Positions 46,795 to 58,310 of a stretch of DNA of 64,000 nt are shown here, piece by piece. Each line of letters starts with the position of its first letter. Position 1 is the stretch's first letter. The notes under the pieces were generated by a model. It searched no databases. It saw only the letters and a list, made by a program, of their open reading frames with translations, and was not told the DNA's origin. Both the position numbers and the translations under genes were made by a program. The stretch comes from Bretschneidera sinensis (taxonomy: Eukaryota > Streptophyta > Magnoliopsida > Brassicales > Akaniaceae), in NCBI GenBank assembly GCA_023935145.1, contig CM043702.1:79918320-79982319 (forward strand). The letters are read 5' to 3'.

Positions 46795-47330
46795 ATGCTT
46801 ATGCTCTTAGCCCTCCATAAATAGCTGGACGAAGCAGGATGTCAGTTGTTATATGAGTCTGCAATTAAAAGGTTCTCTACGAATGAACGAACCATGGAAC
46901 TCTTTTTAAATTCAACTGTTTGGACCGGTTTCCTTGAATGTTATTCTCCCTCATTTTTATTTGGAAATTTTTCGTGAATAGAAACAAGAATTCTGGAGTT
47001 CAAGATGGACTCGAAGTGCACGACCATTTTTATTGACGACGCGTGAGAGTGTTTTTGGATCAGAGGCTCTGTACAATAATTTAGTCAATAAATTTGATGG
47101 TTATCAATAAGAAACATGTGATTTTGTTCAAATTTATAATCTCATATCCAATAAATTATAGTACTATGAAATTTTACTGTTCTTTAATTTCTCATACTTT
47201 TTCTTGTAGTGTATTTCCATTAATAGTGAGGTTTGATTGAGAAAACCTAATGAAGAATGTTCATGTGAAAGACCAATCTTGCCACAGGTGATCAAGTTCT
47301 AATCTTTTATACATCATTGTGAGGTGTCTG
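46795..47330. other. Unit B spacer without a recognisable gene
   Basis: The stretch matches 24743-25227 with one extra segment of about 60 bp near 46870-46930. No coding block was recognised. Confidence 0.5.
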
Positions 47331-47565
47331 TGCCTTACTTAAAATTGAGGTATCAATGCCTCACCACTACATTTACAAGTAAAACAATACATTTAGTGAT
47401 AAAAAAAAATTGACATTTGGTGGTAAACTAATACACATGATGGTAAAAAAGCAAATACCACCAAATATATAGGTTTTACCAACAAATGTAATGTTTTTTT
47501 ATTGTCAAATGTATTATTTTATGAGAAGATATAGTAGTAAGGCATGGTTTCTTAACTTTTGAATG
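47331..47565. mobile_element. MITE-like inverted repeat, unit B copy
   Basis: Inverted arms around CAATGCCTCACCACTAC (47354-47370) and ATAGTAGTAAGGCATGG (47531-47547) correspond to those at 25228-25438. The loop carries the same nested small inverted repeats. Confidence 0.52.
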
Positions 47566-50288
47566 AATAATTGCAGTATGCACCCAAAAAAAAAGAAGAG
47601 AGAAAGTTTGATTTTATCAATCTAAACTTTTTTGTGAAGGCAATTTAGTTTTCTTTCCTACTGAGATTTAGCATATGTTGTCAAGTCAAAGGAATATTTT
47701 TTTAAAAAAAATTTAATTTTTCCAATATTATTTTGAAAATATAGAGAACAAAGAATTTTTGTTTTCAAATTATGTTAAGAATGTGAAAATTACATCTTAT
47801 TTATACTCGATCGCAACTTACAACATCATTCTAACTGACCTAGACAATTATAATGAACAAAACCTGATGTACGATTATGCTCAACAAAGTTTTTAGTTCA
47901 ATGGTTGTACATCTCTCATGTTAAAGTAATGTTTTAATTTCAATTCAGGTTTCCCTCATGTAATTCACTATTTATTTTAATCACTTCCTCAATCCAATTT
48001 TATTTTTGTCATGTTTTTTTAGTTTAGAATAAACCAACATATCTGCCACCTTAATTATCCAAAGTCAAAATCTATTTAAAGCTAGCGGATATTCCATTGA
48101 TGACGATGCATTCGTATCAGACCGTTCTAAGGTCCGAAATCCTATTTTTTCAAAAAACTCATTTCTTTTGAAACACTTCATTCATTCCCTAATATAGTTG
48201 AAGGTGGGTATCATAATTAAGGATCCAAGAAAAAGTCATTAGGAGGAGTTAAACAACTAGGATTAGATGATATGATTCCCTCTAATTCTTTTGGCTATGA
48301 AATTTTGATTGAATCTGAATCAAATAGGGAAGAAGTGGATTGGCTTCATTGGAGTGCTTTTGGAGATCTACTTCCTTTGTTCCAAAGGGGGGAATGAAAA
48401 TTCTTTTTCTTTTAATAGTTAAGAGGTGAGGTTTAGAAGTTTGAAGAAGAATAGAAGCTGTTTGATTAATGGTTATCCAATGTAAGTCCTTGGTGTTCAA
48501 ATGATCAAAGCGATGAACAATTCATTGGGATTGAATGTGAAAGTGTGCTACTTCAAGCTTGGCACCTCAAATTTTTTAGGTGTTTGGTCAAGATTGGGGT
48601 CCATATATGTCTATGGATAAGAATACATTTTTCAAGAGTAGATTAGAAGTGGAAAATTTTTTAGTATCTTGTAAGACTCAAGATGATATTCCAGCCTTAG
48701 TCTTTGTAAAATTGGTAGTGAGATATATATTGTAAAGATCAGTATGGATCCATTAAATAATAATTCCCATTTTTCACTTCTTAATGATCTATCCATATTA
48801 GACTCATCATATTTTGTTATAGCCCACGATGCTGCTCATTCAAGTTAAGAATCTTTTAATGCTGATATACGGGATGTATATGAGGTTGGTAATATTCTTA
48901 TGGCTCTAACTTTATATGAGACTGAAAAAATTAATAAGAGCTTTAGTTCAACAAAGAAGCTTTCTTCTCAAGCTTAGTGTGAATGTAATTCTAAATTTGT
49001 TGCAATAATATTTTTTTTCTAGTGAATAAGAGGAGATTGGGTGTCAGAAAGGGGTAGTTATCAGTGGTAATGAGTGCTAGTGCATCAAATTTTGTATTTC
49101 GATAGTACCTCGTATTTTACAAATTAATTCAACGACAAAGGTTCACAAAGGTTTAGGTAATGACAATTTTTCTTCTTTTTCAAAGTTGGTCAAATTCACT
49201 TTGAATGTGATAAAGGACATGTGGGTGGCTTGATGTCAAACAGTTAACTATTTTGAAAAGCATAAAACTCAATGAAAGGGTGGGAGTTACATTAATTCAA
49301 ATAGTTTGGAGGGAGACAAATCACTTTGGGCAGATATTCGGACAATTAAAAACTTGTTGGGCTTTGAACAAATATAACCTCATTTATTCTTCTTATGGGA
49401 TTAGATTTAATTCAAAATCTTCGTTGAAAAAGATGGGACAAATCTTGTTGGCAGTAAGGTTGTATAAAGGCAATCCTGTGGAGAGTTGCTTTGGTATCCC
49501 TCTTTTTAGTGCGCACTTAATTTCTTCTAGCTCTATTGGTATGGTCGGTGAGAATAACAAAGCTATTGCAGGATGTGTTAGTGTAATTTCATCTTTAGCT
49601 TATGATGGATCATCGCAGATTTCATCATCGAAAGTGGTTGTTGGAAGCTTTGATTTAGAAGCAAAATCTAAGACTTATTCAGTTGTTGCATATTCTATTC
49701 ATTGCAGAATAAGGCAAATATGCCATTGGGGAAGAATTAAAACTAATATTCATCCCTTTGATGCTAAATTGTTGTCTATAAGAAAGAAGAAGAAACATAA
49801 ATGGTTTTCTAAGAAATGGGTCTTGGAGATTGATGTTTCTTTAGGAGGTCGTAGGAAGAGAGTTTCAAGTTAGAAGAATGGCAAGGCTTTGTTATTGGTA
49901 GAAAGTTTAGTTGTGATATTCATGTGCCTGATGGTGTTCAACAAAAATTTGAAACTATAAATTGTGTTATGAATGATAAAATTTGGAACGATGCAATTTA
50001 TACATGGGAATTTGGCAAAAAAAATGAGTTATACTTTTTTATTGTGATGAGTAGGTTCTTATTGATGAGTTTTATCGAATGGAGATGAGGGATATCAATC
50101 AATCAAAATTAATTTTCTGTTGGTTTGGGATTGCTCTTGCTTTAGTGAAGTGATTGTATTTGATGACCTAGGTCTGGTATCGTTTCAAGTCTTCGTGTTT
50201 GCTGGTCATTTTAATTTTTGGTTTTGCTTTTAAGTTTGCCATTGTTGGTCATTGCTTTCATCTTGGACAGATGGTTTTGAATATTTTG
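47566..50288 (+). other. LINE-like or unassigned relic, unit B copy
   Basis: This is the paralogue of 27547-30975 without the mini-element and the solo LTR, so it shows both empty sites (near 47765 and 48508). Broken protein-like text includes FFKSRLEVENFLVSCKTQDD near 48627 and NNSHFSLLNDLSILDSSYFV near 48760. No RT or endonuclease was found. Confidence 0.35.
49253..49873 (+). pseudogene. Unrecognised 206-codon ORF, unit B copy
   Basis: The last 150 codons match 29993-30562 in the same frame, including FGIPLFSAHLISSSSIGMVG and the basic tail IRKKKKHKWFSKKW. The first 45 codons come from another frame, which is also partly open in unit A at 29754-30056. Both copies staying open over 150 codons is unusual among these decayed relics. 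No domain was recognised. Confidence 0.35.
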
Positions 50289-50630
50289 TGTTATGGTTTT
50301 GAGCACTTCACATAGCGGAAGATCACACGAACATGAGCTTGATATATATGGATGGGCACCAAAATGACTCAAAAGCTTAAGCTCATCATGAGTCTTCGAC
50401 CCAAACCTTATATATAACCCACTCTCATTTTTTATTTCATTCTAATGTGGGATAGCTCACATGTGGATATCCTAACTAATCTCCCCATCACATGTGACTT
50501 ATATAGCAAACTCACCCTTGAAGAGAACCATTGCTCATAAGAACAATAAGAGAAACCAAACCAAACTCAACCTTGGTCAAACCAGACAAAGCTATGGGAG
50601 TCCTCATGGGTCAGACAACCGTGGGCACAC
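50289..50630 (-). mobile_element. TRIM2, truncated unit B copy
   Basis: The TSD TTTTG (50284-50288) precedes a left LTR at 50289-50477, and the interior follows to 50630, where the second Sirevirus-like element begins. The missing right half corresponds to about 31311-31591 of unit A. Confidence 0.85.
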
Positions 50631-52098
50631 TATTGACCCCTATTTGATTTTAATTATGGAAAAATAGTGCGTTGACTATGCCAACAGTTTTATCCAAGTG
50701 CTTTTCATTAAGTTGAAGCATCCAACTCAAGGACAAGACATAATTCAAGCATAGAGAATAAGAGATCGCCCTTGAGAGATATTCAAAAGAAGATCGAAGA
50801 CCAAGTTTAGATTCTAAGGTAGTTTACCTTTACATGTCAATCTCTCCTTTAGTTTCTTAGCTTGATATTGGCTCAAAAACTCTTTTGAAAAATGCTTTTG
50901 GTCAACTGAAAACTCATTTCTGTCAAAAATTGGCTTAAAAATCTAAGTTTTCTAAAACTGACAGTCGACTATGCATTCTCGACTATCGACTATGAAGAAT
51001 CTATAACTGACCATTTTGAGAATTAAAATGGACAGTCAACTATGGCTAATGGACAGTAGACTGTGAAAGGGATAGAGAGTTTCACACTCGACTATCCATT
51101 TAGATAGTCGACTGTCCAAAACTCTGTAAACTGACAATTTTGAAAACAAAATGGACAGTCGACTGTGGTTCAATGGAGAGTCGACTATGCAAGAGACAGA
51201 GAGTTTCACAGTCGATTGCCCATTTATAAAGTCGACTGTCCAAATTATTTCTAGCCAACAATTTCAAATTCAATAGAGGACAATCGACTGTCCATTTTAC
51301 ACAGTTGACTGACTTGTCGGGAAAAACAACTAGTTTCCAAAATATGGACATGGGATTTGAGCATTTAAAGCTGTAAACTAACCCAATCTGTGTTTAACGA
51401 CTGCATAAGGCCAATTATATAAAAAGCGTTGTTCTTAAAAGAGAGATCACCTTCATCTTGTAAAGCATTTATCGCTATCTCTCTTTTTTTCCTTTACATT
51501 CAACATCAATCATTGTAAAGAGAAAGAGTTGGTATAATTCTTAAAGTGTTTAAGCTTTAAACACTTCCTTGTGGAAGAGAGTACTTGTAAGGTTTGGACA
51601 ACACCTGTGAAGTTGCTCAGCTATCATTAGTGGATTGCTTCAATGAGGTTCCTTGAAGAGAGTGGACATAGGGTCAGAGTGATTCCAATATTGCCGAACC
51701 ACTATAAACGGAGTTTGTATATTCTCTTCCTTTACTCCTTTAATTTCAAGAAATTTATTCATTGCATATCTTACTTGATTAACTTGTTAAACACTTGTTT
51801 GTTAATTGCAAAAAGTTTTTAAAACCTAATTGCAATACCCATGAAGTTTCTTAACTATCATTAGTGGATTGCTTCAATGAGGTTCCTTGAAGAGAGTAGA
51901 CATAGGATCGAAGTGATTCCGATATTGCTGAACCACTATAAATGGAGTTTGTATATTCTCTTCCTTTACTCCTTTAATTTCAAGCAATTTATTTATTATA
52001 TGCCTTACTTGATTAAATTTTTAAACACTTGTTTTTTAATTGCAAAAAGTTTTGAAAACCTAATTCACCCCCCTCTTGGGTTTGCACCTCGGTCTACG
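50631..52098 (+). repeat. 5' LTR of the second Sirevirus-like element
   Basis: The LTR begins TATTGACCCCT and ends TCTACG. Roughly ten palindrome-like motifs of the type GGACAGTCGACTGTCC lie at 50959-51312, and a TATA box (TATATAAAAAG) follows at 51416-51426. A 234-bp direct tandem duplication (about 51606-51839 and 51840-52073) doubles the stretch with GTGGACATAGG and CCGAACCACTATAAA. This makes the LTR longer (1468 bp) than its relatives. Confidence 0.85.
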
Positions 52099-52113
52099 AT
52101 CGGTATGAGAGCT
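52099..52113 (+). other. Decayed primer-binding site
   Basis: ATCGGTATGAGAGCT corresponds to ATTGGTATCAGAGCC of the first element, with substitutions. Confidence 0.7.
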
Positions 52114-52169
52114 ACGTACTCAATTTTAGGCTTAAAATCCTTGATTTGATCCAATTGTTTCAAATAGTT

Positions 52170-53214
52170 ATACCAAAGGTCATTCCTATACTAGACCTCC
52201 TTTTTTCAATGGTACAAATTATAATTATTGAAAAAATAGAATGAAAATCTTTGTTGAAGGAAAAGATTATAAATTCTTGAGAATCATTGAATAAGGACCT
52301 AGAATTCCTACTAAGGAAATAACTGTTGGAGAAATCAATTATACTATGCCTAAGCTCAAAGCAGAGTTTAATGAAGAGGATTGTAGAATGATGTCTCTAA
52401 ATAGTAGAGCTACGAGTATGTTACATTGTGCTTTAGATTTCAATGAATACAATAAAATTTTGCATGTGTTTCGGCTAAAGTGATATGGGACAAATTTCAA
52501 ATTATTATGAGGGCACTAGTGAAGTTAAAAAATAAAAAATTTACAAGCTAGTTCCAAATATGAATCTTTTAAAATGTCTCCTAACGAAATAATTTCTGAA
52601 ATGCACTCACGCTTCACCACTATTGTTAATGGTTTAAAGCTTCTTGGTAGGAACATTTAGGAATTTGAGCTAACAATGAAGATATTAAGATCTTTGCCAT
52701 CAACTTGGAAGCAAAGAAGATGGTCATAATGGAGGCCAAAGATCTTAACAAACTTGATGTCGAAACACTTCTCAGATCATTATTGGCATACGAGATGGAA
52801 GAAATGAATACTGGTGCCAATGATGATGATATAAAGAAAAAGAAAATGATTGCTCTCAAAGCTTCCACAGGCAAAAAAGCAGAAGAAAAGGAAGAATAGA
52901 ATGAGAGTAATGAAGAAAATGGTGAAATGGCACTAATCACCAAAAAGTTTCATAAGTTCTTGAAGAAAAGCAACAAACCTTACACAAAGAATTCCACTCC
53001 AAAAAAAGAACCTATTATGTGTTATGGTTACAAGAATCCCAGATACATTAAGGCCGATTTTCCAACAACAAATAAATCATACAAGAGCTTAAAAAAGAAA
53101 GCCACGGTTGCAACCACTTATAGTTATGATGAAGAAGATGAACGTTCGGCCAACGACGTCAGATATGAAGAAATTGTTAATCATTGCTTAATGGCAATTG
53201 ATGATGAAAATTAG
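52170..53214 (+). pseudogene. gag: gag of the second Sirevirus-like element
   Basis: Blocks in changing frames show TRPPFFNGTNYNYWKNRMKI, SRFTTIVNGLKLLGRNI and KILRSLPSTWK, then the ORF 52705-52899 (MEAKDLNKLDVETLLRSLLA) and ORF 52927-53214 with the decayed knuckle CYGYKNPRYIKADF, which has lost two of its four ligands. Several stops break it. Confidence 0.85.
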
Positions 53215-53764
53215 GTAACAAATTCTTCCTCCACTAATAATAATAATAATAATTGTTAGTAGTAGTGAAGAATTGATTGAGGTAATTAATGAAATGCATG
53301 AAGAATTGAAAAATTTTGATTCTAGAAATATTGTTCTCCAAAAGGAAGTCTCATCTCTCTCTAAAGAGATGGAAAGTCTAAAAGAAGAAAAAGAAAAACT
53401 ATCTTCCATGCTCTATAACTCGTTAAAAGATTTTTTGAAAATGAAAATAATGATTTAAAAAAGAAAGTGACATAGTTATATAACGCAATATCTAGGCTAT
53501 TTCTTGGAAAATAAAAACTAGATGAAGTGCTATCTTGGCAAATAATGAGTGAAGAAAAATATGGTTTGGGTTATTCTCCATTAGGCAAAAAAAAAAAAAA
53601 AAGACTTTGTTTTTGAAAGCAATATGTGTGGATGAACCATCCACTTCTAAGGCCTCTAGCAAGGTTAAGAGTTTTCCTTTCAAAAAAGCTAGGAAGCGTA
53701 AGAATGCAAATTTCAATTCAAATGCAAAGAATTCTACAGCATATGCCAGAGATAGAAATCCTAG

Positions 53765-53841
<77 letters not shown>

Positions 53842-54180
53842 TGAATGCTCATCTTAGAAATACAAATGCTAGGAATACAAATTCAAGGTATGCATATGCT
53901 AGAAATAAATATCCTAGAAATTACTATCCTATATATCCTAGAGATAACATGTATGTTTATAACTCTTATGCTAAAAACATGTATCCTAGGAATGCTTGTC
54001 CAAGGAATAATAGGCATACATATTCAAGACATCCTAGAAACTTCTATGACTATCATCCTAGGATCATGCATCATAAACATGTCTACTATTATAGAGCATC
54101 TTATAATGTTAAGAAAGTATGGCTTTCTAAAGGAGCCATATTTTCTAGGGCTAACCCTAAAGGACCCAAGAAATTTTAGG
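53215..54180 (+). pseudogene. gag tail and Pro-Arg-Asn-type spacer
   Basis: A coiled-coil tail (SRNIVLQKEVSSLSKEMESL, 53273-53458) is followed by a poly-A run (53587-53601). The 190-codon ORF 53607-54179 then carries NPRN, ARNT and YPRN units (for example RNTNARNTNSRYAYARNKYP). This ORF is interrupted in meaning, not in frame, by a (AT)n microsatellite encoding Tyr-Ile repeats at 53767-53834. The spacer matches 38985-39547 of the first element. Confidence 0.75.
53767..53834. repeat. (AT)34 microsatellite
   Basis: A pure run of 34 AT dinucleotides lies inside the PRN-rich spacer. Uninterrupted runs of this length are usually recent and unstable. The first Sirevirus-like element has none at this place. 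Confidence 0.95.
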
Positions 54181-54234
54181 TACCTAAAAGTGCTATTGTG
54201 TATCCATGTATAATGTAGATATATCTCCACACCA

Positions 54235-55423
54235 AAGAGAAATGTAACTATTGGTACCTTGATAGTGGATGCTCAAAGCACATAACCGATGATCAAAGCA
54301 TGTTTAAGGAGCTAACTTTAAGAGATGGTGGACATGTCACCATTGGAGATAACACCAAGATAAAGATTATCAGGCATGGAAAAGTGGGTAAATATTCTTC
54401 AACCATTGACCATGTTTTATATGTGTAAGGCATTAAGCTAAATTTACTTAGTATTACTTAATTATGTGACAAAGGCAACAAAGTCATATTTGAATCCTCT
54501 CATTGTCTAGTAATAGACATCAAGAGTAACAAGATTAAGTTTGTTGGCCATTGACATTACAATGTCTAGCTAGTCGATTTAAAATCTTTACATTCAGAAA
54601 GTGAAAAATGTTTTCCCGCTTTTAGTGAAAACCCATGGCTATGGCATAGAAGGCTTGGCCATATGAACATAGATTTACTTAAAATTCTTTCAAGAAAATA
54701 TATAGTATATTAGACTTCCCAAAATCAAATTTTAAAAAGACAAAGTTTGTGATGCTTGTAAAATGGTAAAACAAATAAGAGTATCTTTTAAATCCAAAAG
54801 GGCAATTTTAACCTCTAGACCATTAGCGCTTTTATATATGGACTTGTTTGGTCCAATAAACACCATTAGTCTAGGTGTCCATCAATTTGCTCTTGTTATA
54901 GTTGATGATTATTCAAGATATACCTTTGTTATTTGTATTGGCTATAAGGATGAAGCCTTTAAAGGTTTTGTGAATTTTTGCAAGAAGGTTCAAAATGAAA
55001 AAAAAAATTCTATTTCAAATATTAGAAGTGATCATGGAAAAGAAGAAAACCAAAGTTTTTCAAAATTTTGTGATGAACATGGAATTTATCACAATTTTTT
55101 AGCCCATAGAACTCTTCAACAAAAATGGTGTGGTCAAAAGGAAAAATAGAGTTCTAAAAGAATTTGCAAGAACCATGCTTTGTGAAAATAGTTTACCAAA
55201 ATACTTTTGGAAGGAAGCCGTAAATACCTCTTGCTATGTTTTAAATAGAGTATTAATTAGGCTTGTGCTTGACAAAACTCAATACGAACTATGGAAAGGT
55301 AGAAAGCCTAAAATCTCTTATTTTTGTGCTTTTGGTTTCAAGTACTTCATCCTAAATAACAATAAAACTAATTTAGGTAAATTTGACTCTAAGGCTGATG
55401 AAGGAATACATTTAAGATATTAA
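54235..55423 (+). pseudogene. pol: Protease end, GAG-pre-integrase and integrase of the second Sirevirus-like element
   Basis: The protease active site reads YLDSGCSKH (near 54259). The zinc segment reads ENPWLWHRRLGHMNIDLLKI. The integrase core is in ORF 54763-55149 (MDLFGPI, DDYSRYTFV, RSDHGKE) and continues at 55130-55423 (KNRVLKEFARTM, PKYFWKEAVNTS). The catalytic Glu block is disturbed by a frameshift at about 55125. Stops occur in the pre-integrase part. Confidence 0.85.
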
Positions 55424-57266
55424 ATCTTTACTAAAGCTTAGAGAGTCTTTAGCAAAAGAACTTTAGTGGTTGAAGAATCCATACATGTTGCCTTTGATGA
55501 ATCTAACCCTATTAGTAGTAGAATAATATCTCTTGATGATGATACAGATTTTATTCCAAGAGTGGATATATCTACTCCCTTTGTTGGCCCTAAAGAAAGT
55601 CAACTCTAAACAAATCAAGTGGTAGATGCTCCAATCTTGATCAACATTCTACAAGTCATCTAGGAGATGAACTTCCCAAAGATTGAAAGTATGTGAATTA
55701 TCATCCAATTGATCAAGTGATTGGTGATCCTTCACAAGGGGTAAGAACTCGATCTTTTGTGAGAAATATTTGCAATTGTGTAGCTTATTTATCCTAAGTA
55801 GAACCTAATACTTTTGTAAAAGCCAAAAAAGATGTTGATTGGATAAATGCTATACAAAAAGAGTTAAATAAATTTGAAAAAAATAAAGTGTTGACTCTAG
55901 TTCCTAGACCAAAGAATTGTACAATCATAGGAACTAAATGGGTTTATAGAAACAAAATGGATGAAAATGGAATTTTAATAAGGAAAAAGGCTAGACTTGT
56001 TGCTAAGGGTTACAATCAAGAAGAAAGAATATACTTTGATGAGACCTATGCTCCTGTAGCTAGATTAGAAGCTATTCGTATGTTATTAGTCTTTGCAAGC
56101 TTTAAAAAGTTTAAAATATTTCAAATGGATGTGAAAAGTTCATTTTTAAATGGTTTTATAGAAGAAGAGGTTTATGTTGAACAATCTCTTGGTTTTGAAG
56201 ATCCTAACCTTTCAAACCATGTTTATAACCTTTCTAAAACTCTTTTAGGGTTGAAGCAAGCTCCAAGAGCATGGTGTGAAAGGTTAAGTAAGTTTTTACT
56301 TGAAAATAGTTTTAAAAGAGGAAAAATAGATACAAATCATTTTACAAAAACTCATAAACATAACACACTCTTCGTCCAAATATATGTTGATGATATTATA
56401 TTTGGTGCCTCTAATGAATCCATTTGTCAAGATTTCTCTAAGTGTATGCAATGTGATTTTGAGATGAATATGATGGGAGAGCTTACCTACTTCCTTAGAC
56501 TTCAAATCAAACAATTGAAAGGAGGCATCATTATCAATAAATCCATATACACCAAGGACATGCTAAAGAGGTTTGGGATGGGGAACTCAAAATCTATTGG
56601 CACTCCGATGAGAACCTCTACAAAACTTGACCCAGATAAGGAAGGTAAGTGTGTACACTAAAACTTATAGATGCATGATAGGTATTTACTTTACCTAACT
56701 ACAAGTAGACCCGATATAATGTTTAGTGTATGCATGTGTGCTAGGTTCCAAGCTAACACTAAGGAATATCATATAACTTCTGTGAAAAGAATTTTAAGAT
56801 ATTTGTAAGGTACTCAAAATCTAGGTTTATGGTATTATAGAAAATCAACTTTTGAGCTTGTTAGGTACTCGAATGCTGATTATTCGGGTTATAAGTTAGA
56901 TAGAAAAAGAACTAGTGGAACATACCAATTTCTAGGTGCTATGTTAACTTTTTGGTTTTCAAAGAAAAAAATTTAGTTTCACTATCAACCACCGAAGTAG
57001 AATATGTAGCCGCCTGTAGTTGTTGTGCACAAGTTTTATGGATGAAACAATAACTAAAAGATTACAACATGTATTTTCAAAATATTTCAATTCATTATGA
57101 CAACACTAGTGTCATCAACTTGACAAAAAATCCAATTAAGCATTATAGAACTAAATATATTGAAATAAGACATCACTTTATAAGAGGTCATGCTCAAAAG
57201 GGTGATATTAGACTAGAATTCATTCCTTTCGAAAATCAAATTGCTGATATTCTTACTAAACCTTGA
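55424..57266 (+). pseudogene. pol: RT and RNase H of the second Sirevirus-like element
   Basis: The linker is broken (55424-55880). The 257-codon ORF 55888-56661 holds most of [57 protein letters not shown] and the catalytic [10 protein letters not shown]. After frameshifts RNase H traces follow (VSLSTTEVEYVAACSCCAQV-like codons near 56980), and ORF 57069-57266 has HYDNTSVINLTKNP and ENQIADILTKP, the usual pol end. The RT ORF is surprisingly long for this decayed element. Confidence 0.88.
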
Positions 57267-57493
57267 AATGATGATAGCTTTTGCAAAATAAGACTTATAA
57301 TGGGATTGAAAAAATATGACTACATGTGTTTGATTGCATCTACATTCATCATGTGCATATTTGTTATTAAATGAATGTAGATTAACCTTAAATTTAATGT
57401 TCCCTCACTTAAGAATAGCATAGAGTAATAACCCTTTGCAAAATTCTTTCAAAATTTCAGTTATAGGCATTGCACAATCAACTTTGAATATTT

Positions 57494-57642
57494 GGCAGTC
57501 GATTATCCAAGGGACAGAGACATTCATAGTCGACTGTCAATAAGAACAATCGTCTATCTCTCTTGTCTGGTCCTTTGGATTTAAAAAGGATAGTTGATTC
57601 CCTATTTTAAATCGTTGATTGTCCAATCACAACTATAAATAC
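57494..57642 (+). promoter_or_regulatory. Internal palindrome motifs plus TATA box, second element
   Basis: Decayed palindromes (GGCAGTCGATTATCC, TAGTCGACTGTC and ATCGTTGATTGTCC-like) lie at 57494-57624. CTATAAATAC at 57633-57642 forms a TATA-like box nine bases later. A CT-rich leader-like stretch (CATCTCTCATTTTTCTTC, 57705-57722) follows. The order equals that at 35592-35003 of the first element, but no extra ORF follows here. Promoter function is inferred. Confidence 0.45.
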
Positions 57643-58310
57643 CTGCCTTTCATCTTCAACTGTTAATACTGCCAAATCTAAAACCCTAGCCACACCACCA
57701 TTTTTCATCTCTCATTTTTCTTCAACTTTTAACGAAATTAAGCCCAAAACCTACTAATTTCATCCATAAAAATACTTTCTCTCCATAATTAAGTTAGTAT
57801 ACTCTATCTATCCGTTGGGATGGATTAGATTATTCAACTGTTTATAGCAGTTACAGGAGCGCATGGTACATATTTTTCGAAAAGTTTCCCTTTCTTGAGC
57901 TTTCTTGTTTTGAATTTTTATATAGTGCCTTGTCTTAGCTTTAGATTATATGTTATCAGTGATTCTCTTTGGATACATATATGTCTTAGCTTGTCTCTTC
58001 ATCCCTTTTGTGTTGATGACAAAAAGGGATAGAAACACAGAACAAGTAGAGAAAAGAGTTCAGAGAAAATAGAGAAAAAGAACAACTTAATAAGGATTAT
58101 CTGTATGCATAGATTAAGGGGGAGCCTTGCTCCATTTTCACTTAGAAGTTAATATATATGCTTGGTTGGATGTTCTTTTTATGCTTTCATATGTTGGTTT
58201 TCTCCTAAAAGTAGAGGAGACTCTATCCGTTTTTCTATAAAAACCTAACAGTTAGTTCTTAAAATTGTTTTTTCTCACTTTAGTTTTGTCATCATCAAAA
58301 AGAGGGAGAA
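57643..58310 (+). other. 3' non-coding region with purine motifs, second element
   Basis: Three purine motifs occur in the same order as in the first element: GATGACAAAAAGGGATAG near 58015, the 29-nt motif with AAGGGGGAGC at 58105-58133, and the terminal tract CATCAAAAAGAGGGAGAA at 58293-58310. The expected extra ORF is absent, and the distance from TATA to PPT is only about 670 bp. Confidence 0.7.

Larger units (their letters stand above)
42405..50630. repeat. Duplication unit B (paralogue of unit A)
   Basis: The order of landmarks equals unit A, but the unit is far shorter because only one TRIM (43665-44830) has entered it. It ends inside TRIM2 where the second Sirevirus-like element starts at 50631. 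The 255 bp before it (42150-42404) show no clear match in front of unit A. Both units have the same orientation, so the arrangement is a direct tandem duplication now separated by the first Sirevirus-like element. Confidence 0.8.
50631..58310 (+). mobile_element. Second Sirevirus-like Ty1/copia element, decayed, 3' LTR missing
   Basis: The plus-strand order is LTR (50631-52098), PBS, gag, PRN-rich spacer, protease, integrase, RT, RNase H, palindromes with TATA, purine motifs (to 58310). It is a homologue of the element at 31956-42144 but not the same family: the LTRs align only in parts and the palindrome differs. It has many stops and indels. No extra ORF remains behind pol. Right after the terminal purine tract the sequence turns into a gypsy LTR, so the 3' LTR was lost or displaced. 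Confidence 0.85.

Noticed and set aside
53492..53844. Opposite- and alternate-frame ORFs rich in Tyr/Ile
   Set aside because: They are translations of the AT microsatellite.
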